64,000 nt of DNA from Nocardia wallacei (GCF_029868745.1 NZ_JARWOP010000377.1:1-64000); one strand, 5' to 3'; counted from the first letter of the stretch, positions 33,588 to 43,096 are shown. The notes: a model not told the origin generated them from the letters alone. Numbers and translations: made by a program.

Positions 33588-34274
33588 CTACTGTTCACTC
33601 ATGCGGGCACCCACTATTTCGCCGTTGTCGACGAGGTAATAGCCGGTGTAGCCGCGGTGGCTGCCGTCGGTCTGGGTGGCTTCGAGAATCACGTCGACCT
33701 GGTTGCCGGTGACAGTGCCGATGGTGATCTTGTCGCGGGCGGTGGTGGCGAATCCGGCGGCGAAGTGCTCGTAACTGGTGTCGAGGTTGTGGCCGCCGAG
33801 ATTCCATGCGGCCAGGTAGTCGTGGCGGTTCGCTGCGTCGAAGTAGTTCCACACCACCGCGGCGGGACCCGACAGGGCGGGAGTGGTGGACGTGAGTGTG
33901 GTGGTCACCGGCTGCGGTCGGATGCTGGAGGGGTAGCGCCAGGTCGTCGTGCTCGCCGGGCGATCGACGTCTGCCGTGGGCTGCGAGTCGGACTTATGTC
34001 GCGCGAGGATCGCTCCGGTGACCACGGCCAAGACGAGGAGGACGAGTATTGCCGGTACCAGGGCCGCGATGGGTAGCCGTGCGGTCCGGCGCCGCCGCGG
34101 CGTCTGGTCCGGTGGTGCGGTGCGTGGCAGGAGCGAACCACAGTCGGTGCAGTATCGGCGATCGAGGTCGTCGACGGCGTGGCCGCAGTGCCAGCACAGC
34201 GGTGAACCGCAGGCGGTGCAGTGGCGCTGCCGTGAGCCGGTGAGTTCGTGTCCGCAGTGCCAGCAGGTCGGCAT
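33588..34274 (-). CDS. double zinc-ribbon membrane protein with extracytoplasmic domain
   Basis: The product has 228 residues. The N-terminus has two zinc-ribbon units (CWHCGHEL...CTACG and CWHCGHAV...CTDCG). A basic stretch and one transmembrane helix follow (LPIAALVPAILVLLVLAVVTGAIL, about residues 66-92). Then come a Ser/Thr-rich linker and a domain of about 110 residues like NTF2/mce-associated folds (AAVVWNYFDAANRHDYLAAWNL). The topology is probably ribbon inside, domain outside. It is the last of a three-gene same-strand cassette, 28 bases after the middle gene. The role is unknown; actinobacteria use such layouts in cell-envelope sensing. Confidence 0.75.
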   Translation of the reverse strand: MPTCWHCGHELTGSRQRHCTACGSPLCWHCGHAVDDLDRRYCTDCGSLLPRTAPPDQTPRRRRTARLPIAALVPAILVLLVLAVVTGAILARHKSDSQPTADVDRPASTTTWRYPSSIRPQPVTTTLTSTTPALSGPAAVVWNYFDAANRHDYLAAWNLGGHNLDTSYEHFAAGFATTARDKITIGTVTGNQVDVILEATQTDGSHRGYTGYYLVDNGEIVGARMSEQ

Positions 34275-34302
34275 CGGCGCTCCCCGTCCGCTCGCCGTGC
34301 TG

Positions 34303-34674
34303 TCAGCTGCCGAACACGGTGTCGACCGCTGTGCGCAGGGCGCCGGCGAGTTCGGAGGCGGCGCCGAGTCCGGCGACCGCGTCCCCGATCACGTCGAGAA
34401 ATGCAGCCAGCAGACGCCGTTCGGGCCGTGGTTTCCCCGCTTCTTCGGCCGCATGCTCGATGGTGGTCACGATCTTCTCGCGGTCCTCGAGGTTCTCCGA
34501 TGCGCGGACCTGAGCCAGCAATTCGGTGAGCCCGGCGCGTAGTTCATCGAGTGTGGCCGGTGCCGCGGTGTGGGAGACCGTGTTGTGCGCGATTACCGAT
34601 CCGTCGCGGCCCGCGATCACCGAGCCGGTTGCGGTTACGTCGCCGCCGATGTGGACTCCGTCGTTGGTGTTCAT
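34303..34674 (-). CDS. small helical protein with N-terminal IGGDV motif
   Basis: The product has 123 residues from ATG 34674, preceded by a very strong AGGAGG. It begins GVHIGGDVTATGSVIAGRDG, a glycine-rich beta-turn repeat. The rest is helical (LDELRAGLTELLAQVRASENLEDREKIV and a C-terminal Ala-rich helix). The IGGDV element also closes the neighbouring 523-residue protein, suggesting the two share an assembly or recognition element. There is no catalytic motif. The gene is nine bases downstream of that neighbour. The function is unknown; similar short helical domains occur as adaptors in bacterial conflict and signalling systems. Confidence 0.7.
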   Translation of the reverse strand: MNTNDGVHIGGDVTATGSVIAGRDGSVIAHNTVSHTAAPATLDELRAGLTELLAQVRASENLEDREKIVTTIEHAAEEAGKPRPERRLLAAFLDVIGDAVAGLGAASELAGALRTAVDTVFGS

Positions 34675-34683
34675 CGAATCCTC

Positions 34684-36255
34684 CTAGGACTCCGTGGGTT
34701 TGCGGCCGCTGTGAGTGGCCGCCATGCTCACGACCGCCGATTGGCCGCCGATAGCCGAGTTCACGAGGTTCACATCACCGCCGATGGAGACGTTCGAATT
34801 CACGATCTGTTCGGCCCGACGGCGCAGCTCCGCGGTATCGATGTTGTGTTCGGCGAGGTAGTCGCCGAGGGTGTCGATGACTCGCTTCTCCACCGTCTTC
34901 GTGTACATCTGTTCGTCGAGGAGTTGGAAGTGCCGCTGGTATCCCAAGGAAAGCTGCCCTTTGTGGCGGCGCAGGTCGCTGGCGGCTTCCCGGATGCTGA
35001 TGACAGCCCCGTGGTCGAAGGTGAACGATTGCTCGATCTCGTCGAGCTGGCGGCGCAGCTTGCGCCGGAAACGCCACGGCCCCAACACATAGTGCAGAGA
35101 GTTCGGGATGCATCGCAGAGCCAGCCGCGGCAGTGCGCGCAGACTGCCCCACATCAGCCGCAGCACCGGCTTCAGCGCCGGCCGCAGCAGCAGATCGTCG
35201 ATTTCGTGGTAGATCTCGCGCAGCGGTGGCAGGACACAGTAGTTGACCTCGACGAACAGCGAGGTATCGGAGATCACCAGGCGGATGAACGCCGACCACA
35301 CGAATTCGCCGTTCCAGCCGATGATTTCGGTCGCCAGATACGGGCGCGCGTGGTCTTCGGGATGCGCCATAAGTGCTGTCATGGTGGCTTCGTCGATCGA
35401 ATCCACCGGGCAGTCCTCGGGGTCGGGCACGAACCGGTCGTCGTGGTGGGCGTCGGCGCCGTTGACGAACAGCCGGTCGTAGACCCGGATCCCGGGGACA
35501 TCCAGGTCGGTGATCGACTTGTTCAGTCGCTGGTACAGGTCGGTGACGGTGAACGTGTCCACCGGGTCGTCGGCACGGCCGGGCTTGGTGATGTCGATGG
35601 CGAACGACCAGCCGCGCACACTCCAGCCGTGGCCCAGGAACGGGTTGTAGCCCTGATAGATCGTGATGTTGCCGTCGGCATTGCGCGATACGTGCGGCAT
35701 CTGGCCGCGGGCCAGAGCGCCACGCACAGGCGGGGTGCCGGCGGATCCGAATGCCTTGTGCCGCAAGCTGCTTGCCGTAGCACCCCACCGCGCCAGATAG
35801 CCTTCGGCGAACACGATGCCCCAGCCCAATACCGCCAGATACACCACTCCGCCCAAGACCGCGTCGAAGAGCTCGAACACCACGCCCAAACCCAGTGACA
35901 GCCCGGGGCCCACGGCCGTATAGACGATGAACCCGATCAGCAGCCCCGCGAGCGCGATGTCGCGCACGGTGTGGCGCCGCCGCGCCGCCACCGCGTGGCG
36001 GCACACCGCGTCCAGATCGACCGCCGGTGACTGCGCCACGGCGCGGCGGGGCTCCTCCAACACGTTCTCGACCACGATCCGCGCCAGCGCACTATCGAAA
36101 TGCATTGCCGCACAAAGGTATCTCGTCGCCTCCACATTCCTTTCAGCCGTCTCGGGCTCCGGCCGCGCCGCAGTGATATCGGAAGGTTTGCGCCCGCAGC
36201 CGCCGCAATAGGCGTAACCGTCGGGATTTTCGTAATGGCATCTCGGACAGCGCAT
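34684..36255 (-). CDS. zinc-ribbon membrane protein with C-terminal IGGDV motif
   Basis: The product has 523 residues. It starts MRCPRCHYENPDGYAYCGGCG, one zinc ribbon. Two hydrophobic hairpin segments follow at about residues 98-150 (IALAGLLIGFIVYTAVGPG and GVVYLAVLGWGIVFAEGYL). Then comes a large soluble region with AIDITKPGRAD and VYDRLFVNGADAHHDDRF, and a charged, coiled C-terminal section. The tail reads VSIGGDVNLVNSAIGGQSAVV, matching the N-terminus of the next gene product. No enzyme motif was recognised. It is first of the three-gene cassette, whose members share zinc ribbons or IGGDV elements. The function is unknown. Confidence 0.75.
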   Translation of the reverse strand: MRCPRCHYENPDGYAYCGGCGRKPSDITAARPEPETAERNVEATRYLCAAMHFDSALARIVVENVLEEPRRAVAQSPAVDLDAVCRHAVAARRRHTVRDIALAGLLIGFIVYTAVGPGLSLGLGVVFELFDAVLGGVVYLAVLGWGIVFAEGYLARWGATASSLRHKAFGSAGTPPVRGALARGQMPHVSRNADGNITIYQGYNPFLGHGWSVRGWSFAIDITKPGRADDPVDTFTVTDLYQRLNKSITDLDVPGIRVYDRLFVNGADAHHDDRFVPDPEDCPVDSIDEATMTALMAHPEDHARPYLATEIIGWNGEFVWSAFIRLVISDTSLFVEVNYCVLPPLREIYHEIDDLLLRPALKPVLRLMWGSLRALPRLALRCIPNSLHYVLGPWRFRRKLRRQLDEIEQSFTFDHGAVISIREAASDLRRHKGQLSLGYQRHFQLLDEQMYTKTVEKRVIDTLGDYLAEHNIDTAELRRRAEQIVNSNVSIGGDVNLVNSAIGGQSAVVSMAATHSGRKPTES

Positions 36256-36935
36256 CAGCGCACCCCCTCGAAAGTTCGAAAGATCGGCAATTGCTGCGAG
36301 TTCCCCTGCACCTCAACAGTTCCCCCAGAGTAGCGGCCGAACAGTCACGGCCGTCCGCCTTACCGCGTGGTAAAGGGCGAAGGTCCCGGCGCCTGGCTCC
36401 GGAAGTCCCGGCCCTGCGGCCGGAAATCACCCGGCCGGCACCCCGGCACGTTAGGGGAAGGGGGAATTCAAGCGTGGTTGACCCCACCCCACCAGGGCGG
36501 GTGCGGAGGCCGGACTGAACACTTGGGTGGTGGAGGGCACGTCCAGTAGTCGAGGCCCATCCGTTCGGTCAGAACACCTGTGAAATCGGGGTGAGGTTTC
36601 CCGGAACCTGTCGCCATGCGTGCGTCGGTGGCGATGTATCGAAGCCCTTCTGCTGCGTTGCCGCACGTCAATTCCGCGCGGTTCATAGGCGCGGTCGTCC
36701 GTGGGTGTCACAGATAGGGATGCCGCGCTGGCGGAGTTTCGTCAGAGTTCCGAATTGGTAACTCGCCATTCGCAATCCTGCCAGGCAATCGAAATCGGAT
36801 CGGGAATCGGAAGCCTGCCATCCCCCCGATCGAGTGCGGGGCGGACGCGAATGTTACGGGGAGAGAACGAATCACAATGATTCGATGCCGATTTCGACTT
36901 GACCTTGCAGTGGGTGGAAGGTGCAGGTTGGTGCC
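36256..36935. other. 680-base region without a confident gene
   Basis: This gap separates the divergent zinc-ribbon cassette and MerR gene, so both promoters should be here. A minus-strand frame at 36468-36686 encodes 72 residues (MNRAELTCGNAAEGLRYIA..., ending in Pro/Cys-rich GLDYWTCPPPPKCSV). It could be a small protein or relic, but no ribosome site is obvious and the family is unknown. Nothing else is convincing between 36690 and 36890. Confidence 0.3.
36898..36922 (+). promoter_or_regulatory. MerR-type promoter/operator candidate
   Basis: CTTGACCTTGCAGTGGG followed by TGGAAGGTGCAG contains TTGACC as a -35 element and ACCTT...AAGGT as an inverted repeat at the spacing typical of MerR-family operators. 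It lies immediately upstream of the MerR start. The symmetry is short (five bases) and so only suggestive. Confidence 0.45.
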
Positions 36936-37817
36936 ATGCACGACGACACCGAGCGGTACACGATCGGACAGCTGGCACGACGTACCGGGTTGTCGGCCCG
37001 CACGATCCGGTTCTGGTCCGACGCCGGGATTATTCCGCCGACGGCACGGTCGCCGGGTGGGTATCGGCTCTACGACGTCGACGCGATCGAGCGTCTCGAG
37101 TTGGTCCACACGCTTCGTCGTTTGGGGCTGGATCTACCGACCGTACGGAGCGTCCTCGACCGGCAGACCACGCTGGCCGAGGTCGCCGAGACACATGTCC
37201 GCGCGTTGGACGCGCAGATCCGGACCTTGCGGCTCAGTCGCGCCGTATTGAGCACCGTCGCCAAACGCGGCAGTACTACCGAGGAGATGACACTGATGCA
37301 CAAGTTGGCCCGACTGTCGGTGCAGGAACGCCGGCAGATCATCGACGGTTTCGTCGGCAGGGTGTTCGCCGGGGTAGACGACGAGGACGCACTCGTCATC
37401 GCCGACTTCATGCGCGAGATGCCATCGACGCTGCCCGATGACCCCACGGTTGACCAGGTCGATGCCTGGGTGGAGTTGGCCGAACTCGTCGCGGACGAGG
37501 ACTTCGAACGGGTGCTGCGGCGAATGGTGCTCCATGGCGTGTCCGACAACCGGATCGAATTCGGCCTCACTATTCGGCCGTTGGTACTCGAACATGCGGG
37601 CCGGGCACTCAAGGCGGGCATCGCGCCGGACTCCGAGGAGGGGCGCGTGATCCTCGATCGGATCGTGCCTGCGAATCTTGCTGAATCGGAATCGCTTTCG
37701 CTGCTCGCCTGGCTCGAGACCGTTGCGGAGTCGAGGGTCGAACGGTACTGGCAGTTGCTGAGCCTGATCAGCGATCGCACACCGGAGGAGCCCAGCGTCC
37801 CGCCTTTCAGTGAGTAG
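36936..37817 (+). CDS. MerR-family regulator
   Basis: The product has 293 residues from ATG 36936; GTG 36921 is also possible. The winged helix is clear (YTIGQLARRTGLSARTIRFWSDAGIIPP, GGYRLYDVDAIERLELV). A coiled-coil helix follows. The long C-terminal domain of about 180 helical residues (VQERRQIIDGFVGRVFAGVDDEDALV and after) is not a TipAS or heavy-metal domain; its cysteine content is nil, arguing against metal sensing. It probably senses an organic ligand. It is convergent with the flavin oxidoreductase and separated by a short gap. Confidence 0.87.
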   Translation: MHDDTERYTIGQLARRTGLSARTIRFWSDAGIIPPTARSPGGYRLYDVDAIERLELVHTLRRLGLDLPTVRSVLDRQTTLAEVAETHVRALDAQIRTLRLSRAVLSTVAKRGSTTEEMTLMHKLARLSVQERRQIIDGFVGRVFAGVDDEDALVIADFMREMPSTLPDDPTVDQVDAWVELAELVADEDFERVLRRMVLHGVSDNRIEFGLTIRPLVLEHAGRALKAGIAPDSEEGRVILDRIVPANLAESESLSLLAWLETVAESRVERYWQLLSLISDRTPEEPSVPPFSE

Positions 37818-37878
37818 CGACAGCGCTCGAGGCACAACGGAACGGTAGCTGATCATCGGCACGCCGACATCGAGCACG

Positions 37879-39699
37879 TTATTCCAGATCGAGTACGTGA
37901 GGCCGGCCGGCTCGGTAGCGGGCGAGGTCGGCTCGTTTGAATGCCTCCACTTCCCGCGGCCGGTAACCGTCGAACAGTGCCGCGCGATGCTCGCGCGATC
38001 CCGCTTCGTCGAGCAGGGCGTTCACCGCATGGCGAGCGGCTTCACTGGCCGTCTCCATCGATGCGAAATCGATGTTTCTCGGCGCCTGCACGTAGTCCGA
38101 CGCCAGGAACAGGTTCGGGATCGCGGTCCGGGCCGTCGGCCGGTTGTGCCATGAGCCAACGGTATTGAGGAAGAAGGGCTCGTCGTTGCGAGCCTGCGGG
38201 GTGCCCGGGTCGACGATGGAATGTGCGAGGGAGTACGACTCGATCAGGTCGTCGGTGAGGATCGGGGCGCCGCCGCCGTTGAGGTGCGTCTTCATCTGCG
38301 CCCACGTTTCCTCGGCGATCTGCTGGGGCGTGCAGTCTTTGGCGGGTTTGCCATACAGCATGCCGGGCGTGTCGGTCCAGTCCGAGATCACCACGGAGAA
38401 GGACTCCCGCTCGGCGCCACTCCCCCAGTTCGAGGCAAAATCCTCGCGCCAGAACTGTGATTGGGAGATCGATACCAGCTTCCAGGGCGAGTCGATGTAG
38501 GCGATGTGCCCAGCGGTACCGGGGAGTTCCCTATCGAGATAGAACTGTATGCCCGCCGACCAGGTCGTCTGCAACTGCGCCAGTTTCCCGAGCGCGGGGT
38601 CCGCGGCCAGCAGGTCCGGCGTGGAAACAATCGGCTGAGCGCGCTCGAGCGGCACGGCGAGAACGAACCAGTCCGCACTGATCGTCTCCGGTCCGCGCGG
38701 ACCACTGATGCGGGCAGCGGCGATCCGGTTACCCTCAACCGCGAGCCCGGTGATCGCCGCGGGCAACCGGAACTCGACACCTTGGCTTCGCAGGTACCGC
38801 TCCCACGGGTCTATCCACGCGTCGTTGGTGGGCGCGTTCATGATTCGGTTCAGCTGACCATCGCTACCGGGATAGTCGAGCTCGGAATAGAACAGCGCCT
38901 CGAGGCCCGAGCCGACGGTGCGCGCGCTGCCGACCTCGGCCTTCAGTGCTTCGATGATCTGCGACTGTGCCGCGAAAAGCCGCTGATAGTCAAGCGATTT
39001 GGTCTCGGCACGCAGGTAGTCCCACCACGTGAGGAACTCCCATTGTCCGAAGCGGCGTTCGTCGCAACTGGTGAAATACATCAGCATGCGCTCGGCGAGG
39101 TATGCCTGCTCGTGCGGCGGGATGTCGATGAGAACCTGCAGCGATCCGAGGACAGCCTGCCGAAACCCGTCGAGGTCGGCAAACGTATTGGAGATCCCGG
39201 CGGGCACCCCGAGGCCGAAACGACCACCGTCCCGGGCCAGCATCACGTAATCGACCACCGTGAGGTTGTCGTACACACCACGCGGATTACCCGGAAATGG
39301 TATGCGGCGCAAGGTATCCGGCAGGTGTCGATAGAACCCGAAGTAGCCACGGTGGCCGTGCTCACCGGGAAGGTCACGGCGACCGGACTGCCCCGTGCCG
39401 GGCACCGCCGTGCTTATCGCCTTACCTCCCAGCGCCTTTCGCTCGTACACCGTGACGGAGAAGCCCCGCTCGGCAAGCTCGTGTGCGACCGTTAGACCAG
39501 CCACCCCGCCGCCGAACACAGCGACGGTATTCCGCCCGCCACCCGGCCGGGCAGCCGCGGACGGCGCGCCGAGCATCACATCCAACCCGGCCGCACTCAC
39601 CGCGCCGCCCGCCGCCTGCAGAAACGAGCGCCGGCCGACCCGGCGTTCACCGACGATCACTCCGGGAGCAGCCGACGGCCATGAGGGTTTCATGGACAT
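37879..39699 (-). CDS. Tat-exported FAD-dependent oxidoreductase (hydroxysqualene dehydroxylase/amine-oxidase-like)
   Basis: The product has 606 residues from ATG 39699, preceded by GAGGAGA. A twin-arginine signal (VGRRSFLQAAGGAVSAAG) precedes an FAD fold (VAVFGGGVAGLTVAHELAERGFSVTVYE, residues about 70-95) and a C-terminal flavin motif (PNLFLASDYVQAPRNIDFASMETASEAA). This resembles NAD(P)-binding amine oxidases and the HpnE/phytoene-desaturase group. RNIDFASME is typical of carotenoid or squalene-modifying members. Tat export in folded form with FAD fits a periplasmic enzyme. The substrate is unknown. It is monocistronic, with an AT-rich promoter containing the palindrome at 39777-39786. Confidence 0.85.
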   Translation of the reverse strand: MSMKPSWPSAAPGVIVGERRVGRRSFLQAAGGAVSAAGLDVMLGAPSAAARPGGGRNTVAVFGGGVAGLTVAHELAERGFSVTVYERKALGGKAISTAVPGTGQSGRRDLPGEHGHRGYFGFYRHLPDTLRRIPFPGNPRGVYDNLTVVDYVMLARDGGRFGLGVPAGISNTFADLDGFRQAVLGSLQVLIDIPPHEQAYLAERMLMYFTSCDERRFGQWEFLTWWDYLRAETKSLDYQRLFAAQSQIIEALKAEVGSARTVGSGLEALFYSELDYPGSDGQLNRIMNAPTNDAWIDPWERYLRSQGVEFRLPAAITGLAVEGNRIAAARISGPRGPETISADWFVLAVPLERAQPIVSTPDLLAADPALGKLAQLQTTWSAGIQFYLDRELPGTAGHIAYIDSPWKLVSISQSQFWREDFASNWGSGAERESFSVVISDWTDTPGMLYGKPAKDCTPQQIAEETWAQMKTHLNGGGAPILTDDLIESYSLAHSIVDPGTPQARNDEPFFLNTVGSWHNRPTARTAIPNLFLASDYVQAPRNIDFASMETASEAARHAVNALLDEAGSREHRAALFDGYRPREVEAFKRADLARYRAGRPHVLDLE

Positions 39700-39776
39700 G
39701 ATACTGATGTCTCCTCGCGTTCGCGTGCGATGGCGACCCGTCACGAACCCCCTTGTCCGAACCCGGATGTCATGAG

Positions 39777-39786
39777 AATGATCATT
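39777..39786. promoter_or_regulatory. AT-rich palindrome in the flavin oxidoreductase promoter
   Basis: AATGATCATT is a perfect 10-base palindrome within an unusually AT-rich 40-base stretch (ATGAGAATGATCATTAACTT). It lies 78 bases upstream of the oxidoreductase start. It shares ATGAT/ATCATT elements with Fur-family boxes but is short, so a regulator cannot be named. Confidence 0.35.
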
Positions 39787-39921
39787 AACTTATGTCCACA
39801 TATATACCGCGCCCAGCCACCCACCGCAATCGTGGAAAGAGCGGTGGAGGGGGTCGTCGCGCGGCCGACGACTGCATCCCCTCGGCATGGCCAGACGTCG
39901 TCGCCGCGACACAGCGGAGGG

Positions 39922-41181
39922 TCAGGTCGGTGCGTGTTGGAGACGGTGCCGACGCCGGGTCTTGGCGAGGTAGAGCCGTCGGTCCGCCGCGTCGAGGAGC
40001 GCGTCGGCCGCGGTGTGCGCCACCGGCGCGAGGACGGCACCGACACTGAGCGACAAAGCGATCCGGAGTTCGTCGATGACGACCGGAACGGTCAGCGCGG
40101 ACCGCAGGGTGGCGGCGATGGCCGCGAGCCGCGACTCGTCGACCGGTGGCGGCAGGAACACCACGAACTCGTCGCCACCGAACCGGGCGAGGGTGCAGCC
40201 GTGGTGGCGCAGATGCCGGCGCAGCCGGGCGGCGACCGCACGCAATACCTCGTCGCCGGCACGGTGACCGTAGGTGTCGTTGACCTGTTTGAAGTCGTCG
40301 AGATCGGCGAAACACATTCCCGCACAAGCGTTATCGGTCGCCGCACCTGCGGCTGCGTGCAGGAGGTCGAGCAGATGCCGCCGGTTGGGCAAACCGGTGA
40401 GCGGGTCGTGCAGGGCCTGCCAGCGCAGTTCGTCCTGCAGCAGGCGGCGTTCGGTGACATCCTCGCCGACAGCCAGCAGATAGTCGTCCTGCCCGTCGCC
40501 GCCGGGCACGTAGGTGATGGTGAACGCGGCCCATCGGGTGTCCCCGGCGGGCGCGAGACCCCGGCCCTCGATCCGCACCGATCCTTTGCGCGCCGCGACG
40601 AGTTCACCGAACACCCGCGCGTGGATGTCCTCGAGATCGTCCGGATGCGCGAAATGATGCACCGGCATCCCCCGCAGCGTCTCGACCGGCGCGCCGAGCA
40701 TCGCCGCCAGACACTGGTTCGCGTCGATCAGAACACCGCGAGTGTCGGCGATACCGATCGCGACCGCGGTGTTGTCGAATACGACCCGGAACCGGTCGGC
40801 GGCAGCCCGGTCCGCCTCCACGGCACCGGCGTGTTCCGGCAGCGCTGCCGCTCGGGCCTGCTCGTATCCGCGTGCCAGCGCGGCGAGAACGCCCGCGGCC
40901 CGCACCGCCGCATCCCGGCGACCGGTCGCGACAGCGATCTGTGCCAGCAGCGGTGCCGACAACACCGGCACCGCGGGATCCCACGGCAGCGCCCGAGCCA
41001 GCGCGTGTCCGATACCGGCACCGGCGGCACCGTCGAACGGCTCGGCATCCACCGCCGCGGTGAACTCGTCGACCAAGCGGCCCAACATCATCGGTAACCG
41101 CGGCCGCCGCACGGCCGCGCCTAGGATGCCCAGGGCGTCGTGCCACTGGGCGACCCATTCCGAACGTCGCTGTTCGTCCAC
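39922..41181 (-). CDS. PAS-GGDEF diguanylate cyclase
   Basis: The product has 419 residues from GTG 41181. Residues 1-120 are helical with no known fold. About 130-245 is a PAS domain (FRVVFDNTAVAIGIADTRGVLIDANQCLAAMLG) with a PAC end (LLAVGEDVTERRLLQ). The C-terminal GGDEF domain is intact (DPLTGLPNRRHLLDLL, FADLDDFKQVND, RFGGDEFVVFL), so c-di-GMP synthesis from GTP is expected. The RxxD inhibitory site five residues upstream is not present, so product inhibition may be absent. There is no EAL domain or transmembrane helix. It is monocistronic. Confidence 0.92.
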   Translation of the reverse strand: MDEQRRSEWVAQWHDALGILGAAVRRPRLPMMLGRLVDEFTAAVDAEPFDGAAGAGIGHALARALPWDPAVPVLSAPLLAQIAVATGRRDAAVRAAGVLAALARGYEQARAAALPEHAGAVEADRAAADRFRVVFDNTAVAIGIADTRGVLIDANQCLAAMLGAPVETLRGMPVHHFAHPDDLEDIHARVFGELVAARKGSVRIEGRGLAPAGDTRWAAFTITYVPGGDGQDDYLLAVGEDVTERRLLQDELRWQALHDPLTGLPNRRHLLDLLHAAAGAATDNACAGMCFADLDDFKQVNDTYGHRAGDEVLRAVAARLRRHLRHHGCTLARFGGDEFVVFLPPPVDESRLAAIAATLRSALTVPVVIDELRIALSLSVGAVLAPVAHTAADALLDAADRRLYLAKTRRRHRLQHAPT

Positions 41182-41323
41182 CGCTGAAGTCCCCGCTCCT
41201 CATACCCCGCCGGAAAGACCATAGACGGGCTCGTGCAGACACACACGATAAGCGCTGGTCGCGCAACGGGCAGTCGTACGGTGAACGGTTCGGGTTCTAG
41301 GGCTACCCGAATCCGCACGCCGC

Positions 41324-41847
41324 CTACTCGCCTTCGAGAGTGCGGATGGTTCGCGAGTCGAGTGGGTAGACATCGACTCGGGCCTTTCCTGCCACGCCGC
41401 GCAGATCGGCGATCACGGCATCATCCGGCAGCCCTGCGGCAATGGCCGCCAGTGCCGCATCCGATCCGCGCCGCAGCGCGACGGCCGCCACGGGCTCGAT
41501 GCCGTTTTCGTGGTCGTGCCGTATGCCCGCTCGATCGGCATAGACGTCGGCGAACTTGCTCGCGTCACCACCCGACTCGGTCCATGCCGCCAGCACGTCG
41601 CCGGCGAGTTCCATGAGCAGGTCCGGTAGCGACTCGGCAAGGCGCACAGTCTCGCTGGAGGCCCAGAAGATGAACACCGGACCCCACGCGCCGCTGTCGG
41701 CGTCGAGTGCGCGCCGCGTCCACCGGCTTGTGCTACATACCAATTCGTGGCGTCGTCGACCCCGGGATCGAGCACCATCAGCCCGCCCGACGCGTCCGCG
41801 GCGCTTCGCAGTTCCGCAATCACCCGAGCAATATCCCGGTGCTCCAT
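41324..41847 (-). pseudogene. frameshifted gene of unknown family
   Basis: The start MEHRDIARVIAELRSAADA and GGLMVLDPGVDDATNWYV lie in one frame. After about 41730 protein-like sequence continues in another frame (LDADSGAWGPVFIFWASSET, then LPDLLMELAGDVLAAW and ending RVDVYPLDSRTIRTLEGE). The two halves are collinear and each is interrupted by arginine-rich, non-protein-like translation beyond the switch. One frameshift near 41725-41740, in GTAGCACAAGCCGGTGG, explains this, either a real mutation or a sequencing error. The family is not recognised. Confidence 0.55.
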
Positions 41848-42234
41848 AAGCTCCTCCGACAACGAATCTTCGTACCAACCAACTGGCCTGGCCCATCCCG
41901 GCGTCGCCCGAACACGGACGAGGTCGCCTCCGGGCTCGAGTTCCTCGCTTCGCCACTGCTGGGCGGTGTGATGAGACCGAAGGAGGCTACCTGCCCGCGC
42001 TGAACCACGTCACTCGCTGGCGAACACACCCACATGCCGCGACCCGGGTGTCGGGTAGTCGTCCAAATCTCTTGGTCGACACAGCTTCTCGACGCACGCT
42101 GCGGCATTCCGCTTGTTCGAGTGGCCGAAGTCGTTGCTCGTCAATCGGTCTCGCGCATGCGCTCACATGCCGGTAGGCGCCGTCGGCGAGGTGGCGGTAT
42201 GCCAGGGGCGACTCGGCATGGGGACGGCCGTCGC

Positions 42235-43029
42235 CTAGGCGGCCGCTGCGAGCCGGCGCCGGAACCATTCGGACAGGCTCGCGTCCACCTCGCGGGCCGG
42301 CGGCGACTGGGGTGCGGGCTCGATGCCCGGCTCGTCGGCGAGTGGGTGTGCCAGTCCGGGAATGGACAGCAACTCGGCCCGGTTGCCCAGTGCGTCCGCC
42401 AGCTGTAATGCGTCGGCGCGCAGTGCCGGGTGGTCGTCCTCGCCGCTGACGATCAACAGTGGCGCGCGCTCGGCGATGGCTTCGGCCCGGGGGATGAAAT
42501 CCAGTGCGTCGACAATCTTTTCGGACTCGGCGTCGTAGGGATAGTCCCCGAAGAGGTCGACGACCGACCGCATCCGGATGGCGGCATTCACGAGGGCGCC
42601 GGCGAAGACCGGAATCTCGCTGTCGGCGAGAATCCGCAGCGCGACCGCACCGCCGAGGGAGCCGCCGAGCACACCGATCGGCCCGTTGTCGACCGGCAAC
42701 TGAGCGCGCAGCGATTCCAGCGCTGCCGGGAATTCCTCGACCGCCTGCCGGACGAACGGATGTAGATACAACATCAACGGATCCTTGGTGGCCAACTCCA
42801 CGATGGCGTCGGTACTACCGTCGACCATGCGCGCCCCGCACAGAGGCATACCGAGATGCACTCGCCACGCCGGCACGTCGTTCATCGGCAACGCGGCGGC
42901 GAAGGCGGCATCCGACCTCGGCGCGTCCAGCATGTGCCAGGTGATGATCAATGCCGTGGCGCTTTCGCGGGAAGGCGGTAGCGCGGTGAAAGGCACGCCG
43001 GCGGCGGTGCCCGTGATCGGTGAACGCAT
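42235..43029 (-). CDS. alpha/beta hydrolase (dienelactone hydrolase/acyl-esterase-like)
   Basis: The product has 264 residues. GVLGGSLGGAVALRI is the nucleophile elbow with the catalytic serine, VSGEDDHPALR carries the probable acid and GLAHPLADEPG the histidine. The cap region before the elbow is short. There is no signal peptide, so it is cytoplasmic. It resembles actinobacterial single-domain esterases near antibiotic or xenobiotic genes but has no clear partner here. It is flanked by decayed genes on both sides. The substrate is unknown. Confidence 0.85.
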   Translation of the reverse strand: MRSPITGTAAGVPFTALPPSRESATALIITWHMLDAPRSDAAFAAALPMNDVPAWRVHLGMPLCGARMVDGSTDAIVELATKDPLMLYLHPFVRQAVEEFPAALESLRAQLPVDNGPIGVLGGSLGGAVALRILADSEIPVFAGALVNAAIRMRSVVDLFGDYPYDAESEKIVDALDFIPRAEAIAERAPLLIVSGEDDHPALRADALQLADALGNRAELLSIPGLAHPLADEPGIEPAPQSPPAREVDASLSEWFRRRLAAAA

Positions 43030-43096
43030 GCGACCACAGTAGAGGCCGAGGTGGGGCGGACATAGTGAGCACCGCGTGTGGATATTCTTTCAGCAG

